A DNA stretch of 64,000 bases from positions 2,914,001-2,978,000 of the forward strand of contig NZ_PDJK01000002.1 of the NCBI RefSeq assembly GCF_002564045.1, read 5' to 3'. The position numbers and the translations under genes were made by a program. Below, piece after piece: positions 26,203 to 34,944 of the stretch (its first letter is position 1; every line of letters starts with the position of its first letter). Below the pieces are notes generated by a model. The model did not search any database. It was not told the origin of the DNA and was given only the letters and a program-made list of their open reading frames with translations. This stretch comes from Amycolatopsis sulphurea. Lineage in GTDB: Bacteria; Actinomycetota; Actinomycetes; Mycobacteriales; Pseudonocardiaceae.

Positions 26203-27711
26203 ATGACCGAATTCCCCGCGTCCGACGCGTTGCCCGATGACGACCTGCCCGAACAGCTGCGGGTGCGCCGGGAGAAGCGCGATCGGATCATCGCGGCGGG
26301 CGCCGATCCTTACCCGGTCGAGGTTCCCCGGACGCACAGCCTCGCCGAGATCCGGGCCGCGCATTCGGGGCTGGCCCCGGACACCGCGACCGGCGTGACG
26401 GCCGGGGTCACCGGGCGAGTGATGTTTCTCCGCAATACGGGCAAACTCTGTTTCGCCACTCTTCGTGAGGGTGACGGTACCGAACTGCAGGCGATGCTCA
26501 GTCTCGCCAAGGTCGGGGAGGAGGCGCTCGCCGCGTGGAAGTCCGATGTCGATCTCGGCGACCACGTATTCGTACAAGGCGAGGTGATCACCTCCAAGCG
26601 CGGTGAGCTTTCGGTGATGGCCGAGAAGTGGCAGCTCACCTCGAAGTCACTGCGGCCGCTGCCGGTGGCGTTCAAGGAGCTGGCCGAAGAGACCCGGATT
26701 CGCCGACGTTATGTCGATTTGATCATGCGCCCGCGGGCCCGCGACGTAGTGCGTACTCGTGCCGGAGTCGTACGTTCCCTGCGTGAGTCGTTCCATCGGC
26801 GCGGCTTCACCGAGGTGGAGACGCCGATGCTGCAAACGCTGCACGGCGGCGCCTCGGCCCGGCCGTTCGTGACCCGGTCGAATGCCTTCGACCTCGAACT
26901 CTACCTGCGTATCGCGCCGGAGCTCTATCTCAAGCGCTGTGTGGTCGGCGGGATCGAGAAGGTCTTCGAGATCAACCGCAACTTCCGCAACGAGGGCAGC
27001 GACTCCTCGCACTCGCCGGAGTTCGCGATGCTCGAGTACTACGAGGCGTACGCCACTTATGACACGAATGCCGTCATGACCCGCGAACTCATCCAGGAGG
27101 CCGCGGAGAACGTGCTCGGTACACAGGTGGTCACGCTCGCGGACGGAACGGAGTACGACCTTTCCGGCGAATGGACGACACTGGGTATGTACGAGTCGTT
27201 GTCCGCGGCACTGGGCGAGGAAGTCGGTCCGGAGACGCCGGCCGCACAACTGCACAAGATCGCCGCCGCCCGGCAGATCGAGGTGGACCCGGCACTCGGC
27301 CACGGCAAACTGGTCGAAGAACTCTGGGAACACCTCGTCGGGGATGATCTTCGGGCTCCGACATTTGTCCGTGATTTTCCACTGGAGACCTCTCCGCTCA
27401 CCCGGCAGCACCGCAGCCGGGCCGGGGTGGCCGAGAAGTGGGACCTCTACGTTCGTGGTTTCGAACTCGCCACCGGATACTCCGAACTGGTGGATCCGGT
27501 GGTGGAACGGCAGCGGCTCACCGATCAGGCCCGGCTCGCCGCCTCGGGGGATAGTGAGGCCATGCGGCTGGACGAGGATTTCCTGCGGGCGCTGGAGTAC
27601 GGAATGCCGCCGAGCGGGGGAGTCGGAATGGGGATCGACCGGCTGCTCATGGCGCTGACCGGGCTCGGTATCCGGGAGACGATCCTCTTCCCGCTCGTCC
27701 GGCCGGAATAA
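26203..27711 (+). CDS. lysS: Lysyl-tRNA synthetase, class II
   Basis: Charges tRNA(Lys). The 502-residue protein has an N-terminal OB-fold anticodon-binding domain (about 55-155) and a class II catalytic core with motif 2 FRNEGSDSSHSPEF near 265 and motif 3 GVGMGIDRLLMAL near the C-terminus. ATG 26203 is used; the frame is open upstream without a better start. It precedes lsr2, as in mycobacteria. Confidence 0.95.
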   Translation: MTEFPASDALPDDDLPEQLRVRREKRDRIIAAGADPYPVEVPRTHSLAEIRAAHSGLAPDTATGVTAGVTGRVMFLRNTGKLCFATLREGDGTELQAMLSLAKVGEEALAAWKSDVDLGDHVFVQGEVITSKRGELSVMAEKWQLTSKSLRPLPVAFKELAEETRIRRRYVDLIMRPRARDVVRTRAGVVRSLRESFHRRGFTEVETPMLQTLHGGASARPFVTRSNAFDLELYLRIAPELYLKRCVVGGIEKVFEINRNFRNEGSDSSHSPEFAMLEYYEAYATYDTNAVMTRELIQEAAENVLGTQVVTLADGTEYDLSGEWTTLGMYESLSAALGEEVGPETPAAQLHKIAAARQIEVDPALGHGKLVEELWEHLVGDDLRAPTFVRDFPLETSPLTRQHRSRAGVAEKWDLYVRGFELATGYSELVDPVVERQRLTDQARLAASGDSEAMRLDEDFLRALEYGMPPSGGVGMGIDRLLMALTGLGIRETILFPLVRPE

Positions 27712-27742
27712 CCGGTCCCCCGGCTGCGACGTGACGGAGATT

Positions 27743-27787
27743 ATCCGCATTGCGGATTTGCACTTGCGGGACCGAGCGGGTATTAAT
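27743..27787 (+). promoter_or_regulatory. lsr2 upstream region with two palindromes
   Basis: ATCCGCATTGCGGAT (27743-27757) is a perfect 15-bp palindrome. Downstream, GTATTAATAC (27780-27789) is a 10-bp palindrome containing a -10-like TATTAAT in an AT-rich patch, unusual in this genome. The spacing suggests an operator near the lsr2 promoter. Lsr2 itself prefers AT-rich DNA and could autoregulate here (inference). Confidence 0.4.
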
Positions 27788-27864
27788 ACAGGAGACAAAG
27801 ACTTCTGTCCCCGGGGCTTGCCCCGTACCCCAGATCATTCGCGTAAGCCCGCAGGAGGAAACAG

Positions 27865-28218
27865 ATGGCACAGAAGGTGCTGGTCTCCCTGGTCGACGAC
27901 CTCGACGGGAGTGAGGCCGAAGAGACCGTCGAGTTCGGTTTGGACGGTGTGAGCTACCAGATCGATCTCTCTTCGGAAAACGCCGAGGAGCTGCGCGACG
28001 CTCTCGCTCAGTACGTGGAACACGCGCGCCGCGCGGGTGGCCGCAAGCGCGCGCCGTTGCGTCCGGTGGCCGGTGGCAAGGTCCCCGCGCGCCCGGCCGC
28101 GGTGGATCGCGAGCAGAACCAGGCCATTCGCGCCTGGGCCCGCAAGAACGGTTTCCAGGTTTCCGACCGCGGGCGCATCCCGTCCGAGGTCGTGGAGGCT
28201 TACCACAAGAAGAACTGA
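27865..28218 (+). CDS. lsr2: Nucleoid-associated protein Lsr2
   Basis: An H-NS-like xenogeneic silencer that bridges AT-rich DNA. The 117-residue protein has the N-terminal dimerisation domain (MAQKVLVSLVDDLDG...EFGLDG) and the C-terminal DNA-binding domain with the RGR AT-hook-like motif (DRGRIPSEVVEAY), separated by a basic linker. AGGAGG lies 7 bases before ATG 27865. Confidence 0.96.
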   Translation: MAQKVLVSLVDDLDGSEAEETVEFGLDGVSYQIDLSSENAEELRDALAQYVEHARRAGGRKRAPLRPVAGGKVPARPAAVDREQNQAIRAWARKNGFQVSDRGRIPSEVVEAYHKKN

Positions 28219-28309
28219 GTGCCCCGGCGAAACCGGTGCGCCGCCCGCCTCGGCGGGCGTCCACGGATTCGCTTCGGCAGACTCCGCAGGAGAACCGGCA
28301 GGACAGTGG

Positions 28310-28337
28310 CGGCCATCGGGAGAATTCCCGGTGGCCG
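28310..28337 (+). terminator. Terminator downstream of lsr2
   Basis: CGGCCATCGGGA pairs with TCCCGGTGGCCG around GAAT, with one G-T pair, and is followed by TTTCACTT. It lies about 90 bp after the lsr2 stop and next to the 3' end of the AraC relic. Confidence 0.55.
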
Positions 28338-28339
28338 TT

Positions 28340-29107
28340 TCACTTGTCCGGCGGCGGCCGGTGCGCGGATCGGGTGAACGCGGTCGGCGAGCGTCCGGTC
28401 ACCGCGTGAAAATCACGGTGAAGTGCGGTTGACCGCTATAGTCCAGCCGGGCGGCCGGCCCAGCGTAATCCGGCGTCCGCTCGGCGGACGGCACTCGGGC
28501 CGCTTCGTGCAGCCGGTAAATCCGGATGGTCCACTTCGGTGTGCTGCCGGCCTGTTCGGCGAACAGCCGCGGCAACGCTCGCACGGACACTCCGGTGGCC
28601 GCCGCGAGGTGCGCCACCCGGGTGATTTCCGGGTCGGCCGGGATTGTTTCCACTGCTTCCGCCGCGGCCCGGGCGGCGACCGGAAACGTTCGTTCGCCTG
28701 CAATCAGCAACTTGTCGATTGCAGTGATCTTTTCTTCGCCGGTGCTCGCATTCTGCACCTCGGTGGCAGTCGTGGCCGCCCGCGCACCGAAGATCTCGGA
28801 TACCGGCACCGCCCGGTCGGCCAGTGAACGCACGGGGGCGCCCAGGAACGACCGGAAACACCCGGGCCGCGATGCCGTGCCCGCGACCGATCAAGCAGTG
28901 GGTGAAGAGCCTGTGCATTGGGCCGTACGCCGCTGTCGCGCCGAGCTGGGCAGCACCTGTTGTTCATGCGGGCTCGGCCAGGTCCCAGCGCAGCAGCCAG
29001 TAGTACTCGACCGATTCGCGCAGTTCTTCCGCAGGCGGATGCCGGACGAGCGTGAACTTGGTGCGGCTGAGCCGCTCGTCCACGATGCCGCGGGGGATCC
29101 GGTGCAT
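28340..29107 (-). pseudogene. AraC-family regulator (DUF6597 type), broken by several frameshifts
   Basis: Pieces of one AraC gene occur in order in different frames. ATG 29107 gives MHRIPRGIVDERLSRTKF..VEYYWLLRWDLAEP, then TGA. One base over, HEQQVLPSSA continues. Part of the middle is lost, then YGPMHRLFTHCLIGRGHGI appears in another frame, then RPGCFRSFLGAPVRSLADR..EIFG through the helix-turn-helix region (RVAHLAAATGVSVRALPRLF, then KWTIRIYRLHEAAR). Near 28412 a single missing C explains the last break: restoring it gives HFTRDFHAVTGRSP and a stop at 28340. At least three frameshifts and a deletion make sequencing error an unlikely full explanation. Confidence 0.85.
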
Positions 29108-29173
29108 ACCGAGCACGGCAATGCGTCGCGTTGCTTCAAGACGGCGCCATCGGGATGTGTTTGACTCTGCGCC

Positions 29174-29758
29174 ATGTCCGATCACTCCGCATTGCTGGGG
29201 CCTGCTGCAGCCGAGCTGCTGCGCGTTGCCACCGCCGTGCCTTCGTTGGACGCGCGCACCGCCTGTGCTGGCTACGACGTACGCGGTCTGCTCAACCACC
29301 TTCTCTACTGGGGTCCGTGGCTGACAGCTGCCGGGCGGCGCGAGCCGTACGCAGCGTCGGTCGCCGAAGAAGCCGACGCTGCCCTTGTGCAGGACGGCTG
29401 GCCGACGCTGCTCGCGAAGCAGACCGACGAGCTCGTCGCGGCCTTCGCTCCGCCGGAGGCCTGGACCGGCACGGTGACGCTCGGTTCGGCCGAGCTGCCG
29501 GCCGCCGTCGTCGGAGACATGGTGCTCGGAGAGTTCGTCTTGCACGGCTGGGACCTCGCGTGGGCGAGTGGCAGCACGCTGTCGTGTTCCGACGCAGCTG
29601 CGGCTGCTGTCCTCGCTTCTGCGACGGCGATGGGTGTACAGGCGCGCTCGATGGGCGTTTACGGCGAAGTGGTCCAGGTGCCCGAGACTGCGTCGCTGTT
29701 GGACCGTGCGCTGGGGGCTTCCGGGCGCGACCCGTCATCCGATGCGGTTCAGCGCTGA
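29174..29758 (+). CDS. TIGR03086-type DinB/maleylpyruvate isomerase N-domain protein
   Basis: A 194-residue soluble protein. LLNHLLYWGPW near residue 40 and the EFVLHGWDLA segment near 117 match the helical-bundle family with metal-binding histidines (DinB_2/mycothiol-dependent isomerase N-domain, TIGR03086). Such proteins often use mycothiol, but the reaction here is unknown. It diverges from the AraC relic and was possibly its target. It converges on the FhuF-like gene with a 10-bp overlap. Confidence 0.8.
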   Translation: MSDHSALLGPAAAELLRVATAVPSLDARTACAGYDVRGLLNHLLYWGPWLTAAGRREPYAASVAEEADAALVQDGWPTLLAKQTDELVAAFAPPEAWTGTVTLGSAELPAAVVGDMVLGEFVLHGWDLAWASGSTLSCSDAAAAAVLASATAMGVQARSMGVYGEVVQVPETASLLDRALGASGRDPSSDAVQR

Positions 29759-30603
29759 CAGATGCGCGGACACTCTTCGCATTCCGCCTCGCCGGGGAGG
29801 AGATAGGAGAAGCAGCAGCTCTCACGCTGCCGTCGCCAAGCGCGATGGCCTTCGTCGTCGACAGTGGCCCGTAGCTTGGACGCCGACGTAAACGGCCGGT
29901 ACCGCGCGTCGAGCACCAACGCTGCGTCGGCGACTCCGGCGCCTTCCGCTTCCGGCGTACCGCCTTGTCGGCCGGCCCACCAGAGGGAGTTGTCGAGCGC
30001 ATCGGTGGCCGCAGCCCACATCATCCGCCGTCCAAGCCGCGTACTCGGTGCGTACGCGCGAACGAAGCGCGATGCGTGCGCCGTGAACTGCGCGCGGAGC
30101 ATCGCGGCCAACGCACGCTCGTCGCGAACGACTGTGGCTTCCGGCCGGGCGGAGCCGGGGTCGGTCGGCAGGCAGTAGAAGGCCTTGCCGAGCACTGCGA
30201 TACCTACCGGGTGCGGACGGTCTTCGCCAAGGCTGAACGCCAGCCGCTCCGGCTTGAGGGACGGCACACGCCGCTCGTGATGAAGCAGGAGAGCGCCGAC
30301 GTACGCGGGGACGTGGAGATACCACGACATCACGTAGCTGGCCGCTGTCCGCTCGGGTGCGGCATCGTGCGCTTCGGTGAGCCAGGCAGACAGCCGTGCT
30401 CGCCAGTCGGCGATGAGCGTTGGCTGCTCCAGCAAGTCTCCGCAGCGAAGCCAGCCGGACGGGACGTCGGTACGCAGCTCACCACGCTCCTGGCGGCGGC
30501 CGGCGCGCAACAGCGAAGACGCGAGGTCGTCGCCGACGTCGCGGACGTCACCGCCGGTGCGCGACCGCTGCGGGTTCACCCGATCCACCCGTCCTCTCAG
30601 CAT
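29749..30603 (-). CDS. FhuF-like ferric-siderophore reductase, 2Fe-2S
   Basis: A 284-residue protein whose C-terminus carries CCFSYLLPGEAECEEC, the C-C-x10-C-x2-C cluster motif of FhuF proteins. These reduce ferric iron in siderophores inside the cell. The middle region (SYVMSWYLHVPAYVGALLL) fits the FhuF helical domain. ATG 30603 is five bases from an IdeR-type iron box, strong evidence for iron repression. No siderophore genes are adjacent. Confidence 0.85.
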   Translation of the reverse strand: MLRGRVDRVNPQRSRTGGDVRDVGDDLASSLLRAGRRQERGELRTDVPSGWLRCGDLLEQPTLIADWRARLSAWLTEAHDAAPERTAASYVMSWYLHVPAYVGALLLHHERRVPSLKPERLAFSLGEDRPHPVGIAVLGKAFYCLPTDPGSARPEATVVRDERALAAMLRAQFTAHASRFVRAYAPSTRLGRRMMWAAATDALDNSLWWAGRQGGTPEAEGAGVADAALVLDARYRPFTSASKLRATVDDEGHRAWRRQRESCCFSYLLPGEAECEECPRICQR

Positions 30604-30608
30604 CGTGA

Positions 30609-30627
30609 TTAGGCCTGCCTAACCTAA
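30609..30627 (-). promoter_or_regulatory. IdeR/DmdR iron box
   Basis: On the minus strand TTAGGTTAGGCAGGCCTAA matches the 19-bp DtxR/IdeR consensus TTAGGTTAGGCTAACCTAA at 16 of 19 positions. It ends 5 bp before the FhuF-like start codon, so iron-loaded repressor would block that gene. Confidence 0.85.
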
Positions 30628-30949
30628 ACGACCGGGCAGAATTGCGCCAATCGGGTGCCCCATTGCCGGACGACCGGGTGGTCGCCGCCGTGTTCGCGCT
30701 GAGCGGACAGGGGTACCCGATCGGAATCACGGCGCGGTCCCGTACGTTCGAACTGGCGTAAAGGTGCAGCGCAACCGGCTGACCACAGATGCCCGCACGG
30801 GGCGCCGGCCGGGAGCGAGCGGGCCACCGGGAGCCGTAGTGGTACGCATCCGCGACCACATGGCTACTAGAGTGGTCTCACGGTGCTGTCTCTCCGTGGG
30901 TGATCCACGGGGGTTACGGGCCGCCGACGCAGCAGTCGAGGGAGTGCGC
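30628..30949 (+). other. clpC leader/promoter region
   Basis: No separate gene is supported. A TTCGC-GCTGA-GCGGA element (CGC-N5-GCG, 30695-30705) resembles but does not fully match ClgR boxes known upstream of actinobacterial clp genes. GAGGGAG lies 6 bases before the clpC ATG. The clpC frame is open further upstream but lacks homology there. Confidence 0.4.
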
Positions 30950-33499
30950 ATGTTTGAGAGGTTCACCGACCGCGCGAGGCGGGTGGTCGTCCTGGCCCAG
31001 GAAGAAGCCAGGATGCTCAACCACAACTACATCGGCACCGAGCACATCCTCCTGGGTCTGATCCACGAGGGTGAGGGTGTCGCCGCCAAGGCGCTGGAGT
31101 CGCTGGGCATCGCCCTCGAGGGCGTGCGCCAGCAGGTCGAAGAGATCATCGGCCAGGGCCAGCAGGCACCGAGCGGGCACATCCCGTTCACGCCGCGGGC
31201 GAAGAAGGTGCTGGAGCTGTCGCTGCGCGAAGCGCTGCAGCTCGGCCACAACTACATCGGCACGGAGCACATCCTGCTCGGCCTGATCCGCGAGGGCGAG
31301 GGCGTGGCCGCCCAGGTGCTCGTGAAGCTGGGCGCCGACCTCAACCGGGTCCGCCAGCAGGTCCTGCAGCTGCTGTCCGGCTACCAGACCGGCGAGAAGT
31401 CCACCGAGAGCGGCTCCGGCCGCGGCGAGGGCACCCCGTCCTCCTCGCTGGTGCTCGACCAGTTCGGCCGCAACATGACCGTGCTCGCCCGTGAGGGCAA
31501 GCTCGACCCGGTCATCGGGCGCGGCAAGGAGATCGAGCGGGTCATGCAGGTGCTGTCCCGCCGGACCAAGAACAACCCGGTGCTCATCGGCGAGCCGGGC
31601 GTCGGCAAGACCGCCGTCGTCGAGGGCCTCGCGCAGAGCATCGTCAAGGGCGAGGTGCCCGAGACGCTCAAGGACAAGCAGCTCTACACGCTGGACCTGG
31701 GCTCCCTGGTGGCCGGCTCGCGCTACCGCGGTGACTTCGAAGAGCGCCTGAAGAAGGTGCTCAAGGAGATCAAGACCCGCGGCGACATCATCCTGTTCAT
31801 CGACGAGCTGCACACGCTCGTCGGCGCGGGCGCCGCCGAGGGCGCGATCGACGCGGCGTCGATCCTGAAGCCGATGCTGGCCCGCGGTGAGCTGCAGACG
31901 ATCGGTGCGACCACGCTCGAGGAGTACCGCAAGTACATCGAGAAGGACGCCGCGCTGGAGCGCCGCTTCCAGCCGATCCAGGTCGGCGAGCCCTCGCTCG
32001 AGCACACCATCGAGATCCTGAAGGGCCTGCGGGACCGGTACGAGGCGCACCACCGCGTCTCGATCACCGACTCCGCGCTGGTCGCGGCCGCGACGCTGGC
32101 CGACCGCTACATCAACGACCGGTTCCTGCCGGACAAGGCGATCGACCTGATCGACGAGGCCGGCGCCCGGATGCGCATCCGCCGCATGACCGCCCCGCCG
32201 GACCTGCGCGAGTTCGACGAGAAGATCGCCGACGTGCGCCGGGACAAGGAGTCCGCGATCGACGCGCAGGACTTCGAGCGGGCCGCCCGCCTGCGGGACG
32301 AGGAGAAGACGCTCCTCGGCCAGAAGGGTGAGCGGGAGAAGCAGTGGAAGGACGGCGACCTCGACGTCGTCGCCGAGGTGGACGACGAGCAGATCGCGGA
32401 GGTGCTGGCCAACTGGACCGGTATCCCGGTGTTCAAGCTCACCGAGGAGGAGACCACCCGGCTGCTGCGCATGGAGGACGAGCTCCACAGGCGCATCATC
32501 GGCCAGGAGGACGCGGTCAAGGCGGTCTCCCAGGCGATCCGCCGTACCCGCGCCGGTCTGAAGGACCCGAAGCGCCCGTCCGGCTCGTTCATCTTCGCCG
32601 GCCCGTCCGGGGTCGGTAAGACCGAGCTGTCCAAGGCGCTGGCGAGCTTCCTGTTCGGCGAGGACGACGCGCTCATCCAGATCGACATGGGTGAGTTCCA
32701 CGATCGGTACACCGCTTCGCGGCTGTTCGGTGCCCCTCCGGGCTACGTCGGCTACGAAGAGGGCGGACAGCTGACCGAGAAGGTGCGGCGCAAGCCGTTC
32801 TCGGTGGTGCTGTTCGACGAGATCGAGAAGGCGCACCAGGAGATCTACAACACCCTCCTGCAGGTGCTGGAAGACGGCCGCCTCACCGACGGCCAGGGTC
32901 GCACGGTCGACTTCAAGAACACGGTGCTGATCTTCACCTCGAACCTGGGCACCTCGGACATCTCCAAGTCCGTGAGCCTCGGCTTCTCCTCCGGAGCGGA
33001 TTCGACCAACCGCTACGAGAAGATGAAGCAGAAGGTCAACGAGGAGATGAAGAAGCATTTCCGGCCGGAGTTCCTGAACCGGATCGACGACATCATCGTC
33101 TTCCACCAGCTCACCCAGGAACAGATCATCGAGATGGTCGACCTGATGATCGGCCGGGTGGAGACGCAGCTCAAGGCCAAGGACATGGAAATCGAGCTGA
33201 CCGAGAAGGCCAAGGCACTGCTGGCCAAGCGCGGCTTCGACCCGGTCCTCGGCGCCCGCCCGCTGCGCCGCACCATCCAGCGTGAGATCGAAGACCAGCT
33301 GTCGGAGAAGATTCTCTTCGGCGAGGTCGAAGCAGGCCAGATCATCCTGGTCGACGTCGAAGGCTGGACCGGCAACCCCGAAGACCGCGACGACGAGGCC
33401 CGCTTCACCTTCCGCGGTGAAAAGCGCCCCTCCTCGGTCCCGGACGCCCCGCCGGTCAGCATCGGAGCCGCCGAAAACAGCGAATCCGAGAACGACTGA
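30950..33499 (+). CDS. clpC: ATP-dependent Clp protease ATP-binding subunit ClpC
   Basis: Hexameric AAA+ unfoldase that feeds substrates to ClpP. The 849-residue protein has two Clp-N repeats (both with NYIGTEHILLGLI, near 20 and 95). AAA domain 1 has GEPGVGKT near 215, followed by a UVR-containing middle domain near 420-460, and AAA domain 2 has GPSGVGKT near 550. Length and layout equal mycobacterial ClpC1. A strong terminator follows. Confidence 0.96.
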   Translation: MFERFTDRARRVVVLAQEEARMLNHNYIGTEHILLGLIHEGEGVAAKALESLGIALEGVRQQVEEIIGQGQQAPSGHIPFTPRAKKVLELSLREALQLGHNYIGTEHILLGLIREGEGVAAQVLVKLGADLNRVRQQVLQLLSGYQTGEKSTESGSGRGEGTPSSSLVLDQFGRNMTVLAREGKLDPVIGRGKEIERVMQVLSRRTKNNPVLIGEPGVGKTAVVEGLAQSIVKGEVPETLKDKQLYTLDLGSLVAGSRYRGDFEERLKKVLKEIKTRGDIILFIDELHTLVGAGAAEGAIDAASILKPMLARGELQTIGATTLEEYRKYIEKDAALERRFQPIQVGEPSLEHTIEILKGLRDRYEAHHRVSITDSALVAAATLADRYINDRFLPDKAIDLIDEAGARMRIRRMTAPPDLREFDEKIADVRRDKESAIDAQDFERAARLRDEEKTLLGQKGEREKQWKDGDLDVVAEVDDEQIAEVLANWTGIPVFKLTEEETTRLLRMEDELHRRIIGQEDAVKAVSQAIRRTRAGLKDPKRPSGSFIFAGPSGVGKTELSKALASFLFGEDDALIQIDMGEFHDRYTASRLFGAPPGYVGYEEGGQLTEKVRRKPFSVVLFDEIEKAHQEIYNTLLQVLEDGRLTDGQGRTVDFKNTVLIFTSNLGTSDISKSVSLGFSSGADSTNRYEKMKQKVNEEMKKHFRPEFLNRIDDIIVFHQLTQEQIIEMVDLMIGRVETQLKAKDMEIELTEKAKALLAKRGFDPVLGARPLRRTIQREIEDQLSEKILFGEVEAGQIILVDVEGWTGNPEDRDDEARFTFRGEKRPSSVPDAPPVSIGAAENSESEND

Positions 33500-33509
33500 C
33501 CTGAACCAC

Positions 33510-33544
33510 GAAAGGGCGGCACCCAGGGCGGGTGCCGCCCTTTC
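33510..33544 (+). terminator. Strong terminator after clpC
   Basis: GAAAGGGCGGCACCC (33510-33524) pairs perfectly with GGGTGCCGCCCTTTC (33530-33544) around AGGGC. It begins 11 bp past the clpC stop. Confidence 0.85.
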
Positions 33545-33876
33545 GCCTGTCCGGCTTTCTGCGTGTCTGCTCTTTTCGGGTGTCTGGCCTTCTGCGTGTC
33601 CGGCCTTCTCCGTGTCCGGGCTGCCCCCGCGATGCTTGCCTTGGTTGCAACGGTCGCGGCGCCTTTGTTCGTGCGTCTGTGCCTCCTCCTCGGCGCCTTC
33701 TCCTCTGCGCCAACCAGTTGCCGTGGCCAAGGTGCCTTCTGACTCCTCTCGCCTACTCCTGCAAGGTCTCAGCCATCTGTGGCCGCTCTGTTGCTCGGTG
33801 GGAGGCAAGGTTTGCTGTGCCAGGTACCTCCACCGCTGCTGCGGAGGGAAGGCTGCCTTCGCTACGCTCGGGCGGT
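33545..33876 (+). repeat. Intergenic region with about four imperfect 16-17-bp tandem units
   Basis: 33550-33614 is built of TCCGGCTTTCTGCGTG, TCTGCTCTTTTCGGGTG, TCTGGCCTTCTGCGTG and TCCGGCCTTCTCCGTG in a row, with a partial TCCGGG after them. The rest up to the kinase gene is pyrimidine-rich and has no supported gene; an upstream extension of the kinase frame lacks family similarity. Confidence 0.5.
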
Positions 33877-34944
33877 ATGGCGGACTCCCGGATCGCTCGG
33901 CACACCGCGGTGGCTACCGCGCTTTCCTTGCTGAGCAACCATCAGCTCACCCGGATGCTCGATCGCGCACCGGTGGTGGCCGAGGGAATCGGGGGCACCG
34001 CAGTGCGGTTTGAGGTGGCGGGGACGCCGGTGTTCGCCAAGCGGGTGCCACTCACCGAGCTGGAACGCCGGGGTGAGAACGTCCGTTCTACGGCCAATGT
34101 GTTCGAGCTGCCTCCTTACTGTCATTACGGTCTCGGCTCGGCCGGTGGTGGCGTCTGGCGGGAGTTGGCGGTGCACGTGATGACCACGGGCTGGGTGTTG
34201 TCCGGGGAATGCGCACACTTCCCCTTGCTGCACCACTGGCGTGAGCTGCCGATGGCCCGCCGGGTGCGCGACCCTGGCGAACGCGAGAAGTCCGTGGCCT
34301 TCTGGCATGGTTCAGCTGCGGTTCGCCGCAGGCTCGAGGAGCTGGACGGCGCGACCACGAGCCTTGTGTTGTGCTCCGAATACCTGCCGACCACGGTGCA
34401 CCGCTGGCTGCGTGACCACCTGAGCGACGCGGAGCGGATCGAGGAGCAGCTGCTCGCCATGGCAGATTTCCTTGAGCGGCAAGGTCTTCTGCATTTCGAT
34501 GCGCACCTCGGCAACATCCTCGCCGACCGCGACCGCATCTATCTCACGGATTTCGGGCTCGCCTTGTCCACTCGGTTCGACCTCAGCCCGCAAGAGCAGG
34601 AGTTCGCCGCCCGCAACATCGGACACGATCGCGCATACCTCCGCACCCAGCTGGTCAACTGGCTGGTGACCGAACTTGCCGGTACCACTGATCGTGCCGA
34701 ACGCACTGCCTACCTCCAGCGCTTTGCCCAGCGCCTTCAGGATGCACGGAGTAGCGAGAGCCCGCACGACGCGCGGAGCGTCCATCATCCTCGGAACTCG
34801 ATCGATTTGCCGGAACCTGCTGCTTCGATCGTCTCCCGGCATGTCGGCACGGCCGTGCGTATGAACGACTTCTACCGGCGCTTGGCCGAGGAGAGCCGGG
34901 CCACCCCGTTTCCGACGGAAGAGTTCAGTCGCCTGCGCGATTAG
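33877..34944 (+). CDS. Protein-kinase-like protein (orphan)
   Basis: A 355-residue cytoplasmic protein with kinase landmarks: an Ala-Lys near residue 48 (VFAKRV), the catalytic loop HFDAHLGNIL near 206-215 (HxD with Asn five residues later) and a DFG near 225. The glycine-rich loop is weak (GIGGTAVRFEV). This resembles aminoglycoside-phosphotransferase/RIO-type kinases more than classical Ser/Thr kinases. ATG 33877 begins MADSRIARH. More T-rich codons than its neighbours suggest acquisition. It converges on the toxin-antitoxin pair with a 4-bp overlap. The substrate is unknown. Confidence 0.75.
   Translation: MADSRIARHTAVATALSLLSNHQLTRMLDRAPVVAEGIGGTAVRFEVAGTPVFAKRVPLTELERRGENVRSTANVFELPPYCHYGLGSAGGGVWRELAVHVMTTGWVLSGECAHFPLLHHWRELPMARRVRDPGEREKSVAFWHGSAAVRRRLEELDGATTSLVLCSEYLPTTVHRWLRDHLSDAERIEEQLLAMADFLERQGLLHFDAHLGNILADRDRIYLTDFGLALSTRFDLSPQEQEFAARNIGHDRAYLRTQLVNWLVTELAGTTDRAERTAYLQRFAQRLQDARSSESPHDARSVHHPRNSIDLPEPAASIVSRHVGTAVRMNDFYRRLAEESRATPFPTEEFSRLRD

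Noticed and set aside
30695..30705. Confident ClgR box before clpC
   Set aside because: Only the CGC-N5-GCG skeleton matches; spacer bases differ from the consensus, so it is kept as a weak mention only.
30914..33808. 964-codon open frame antisense to clpC
   Set aside because: Low-complexity Leu/Val/Asp-rich translation that mirrors ClpC codon positions; a GC-rich shadow of a certain gene.
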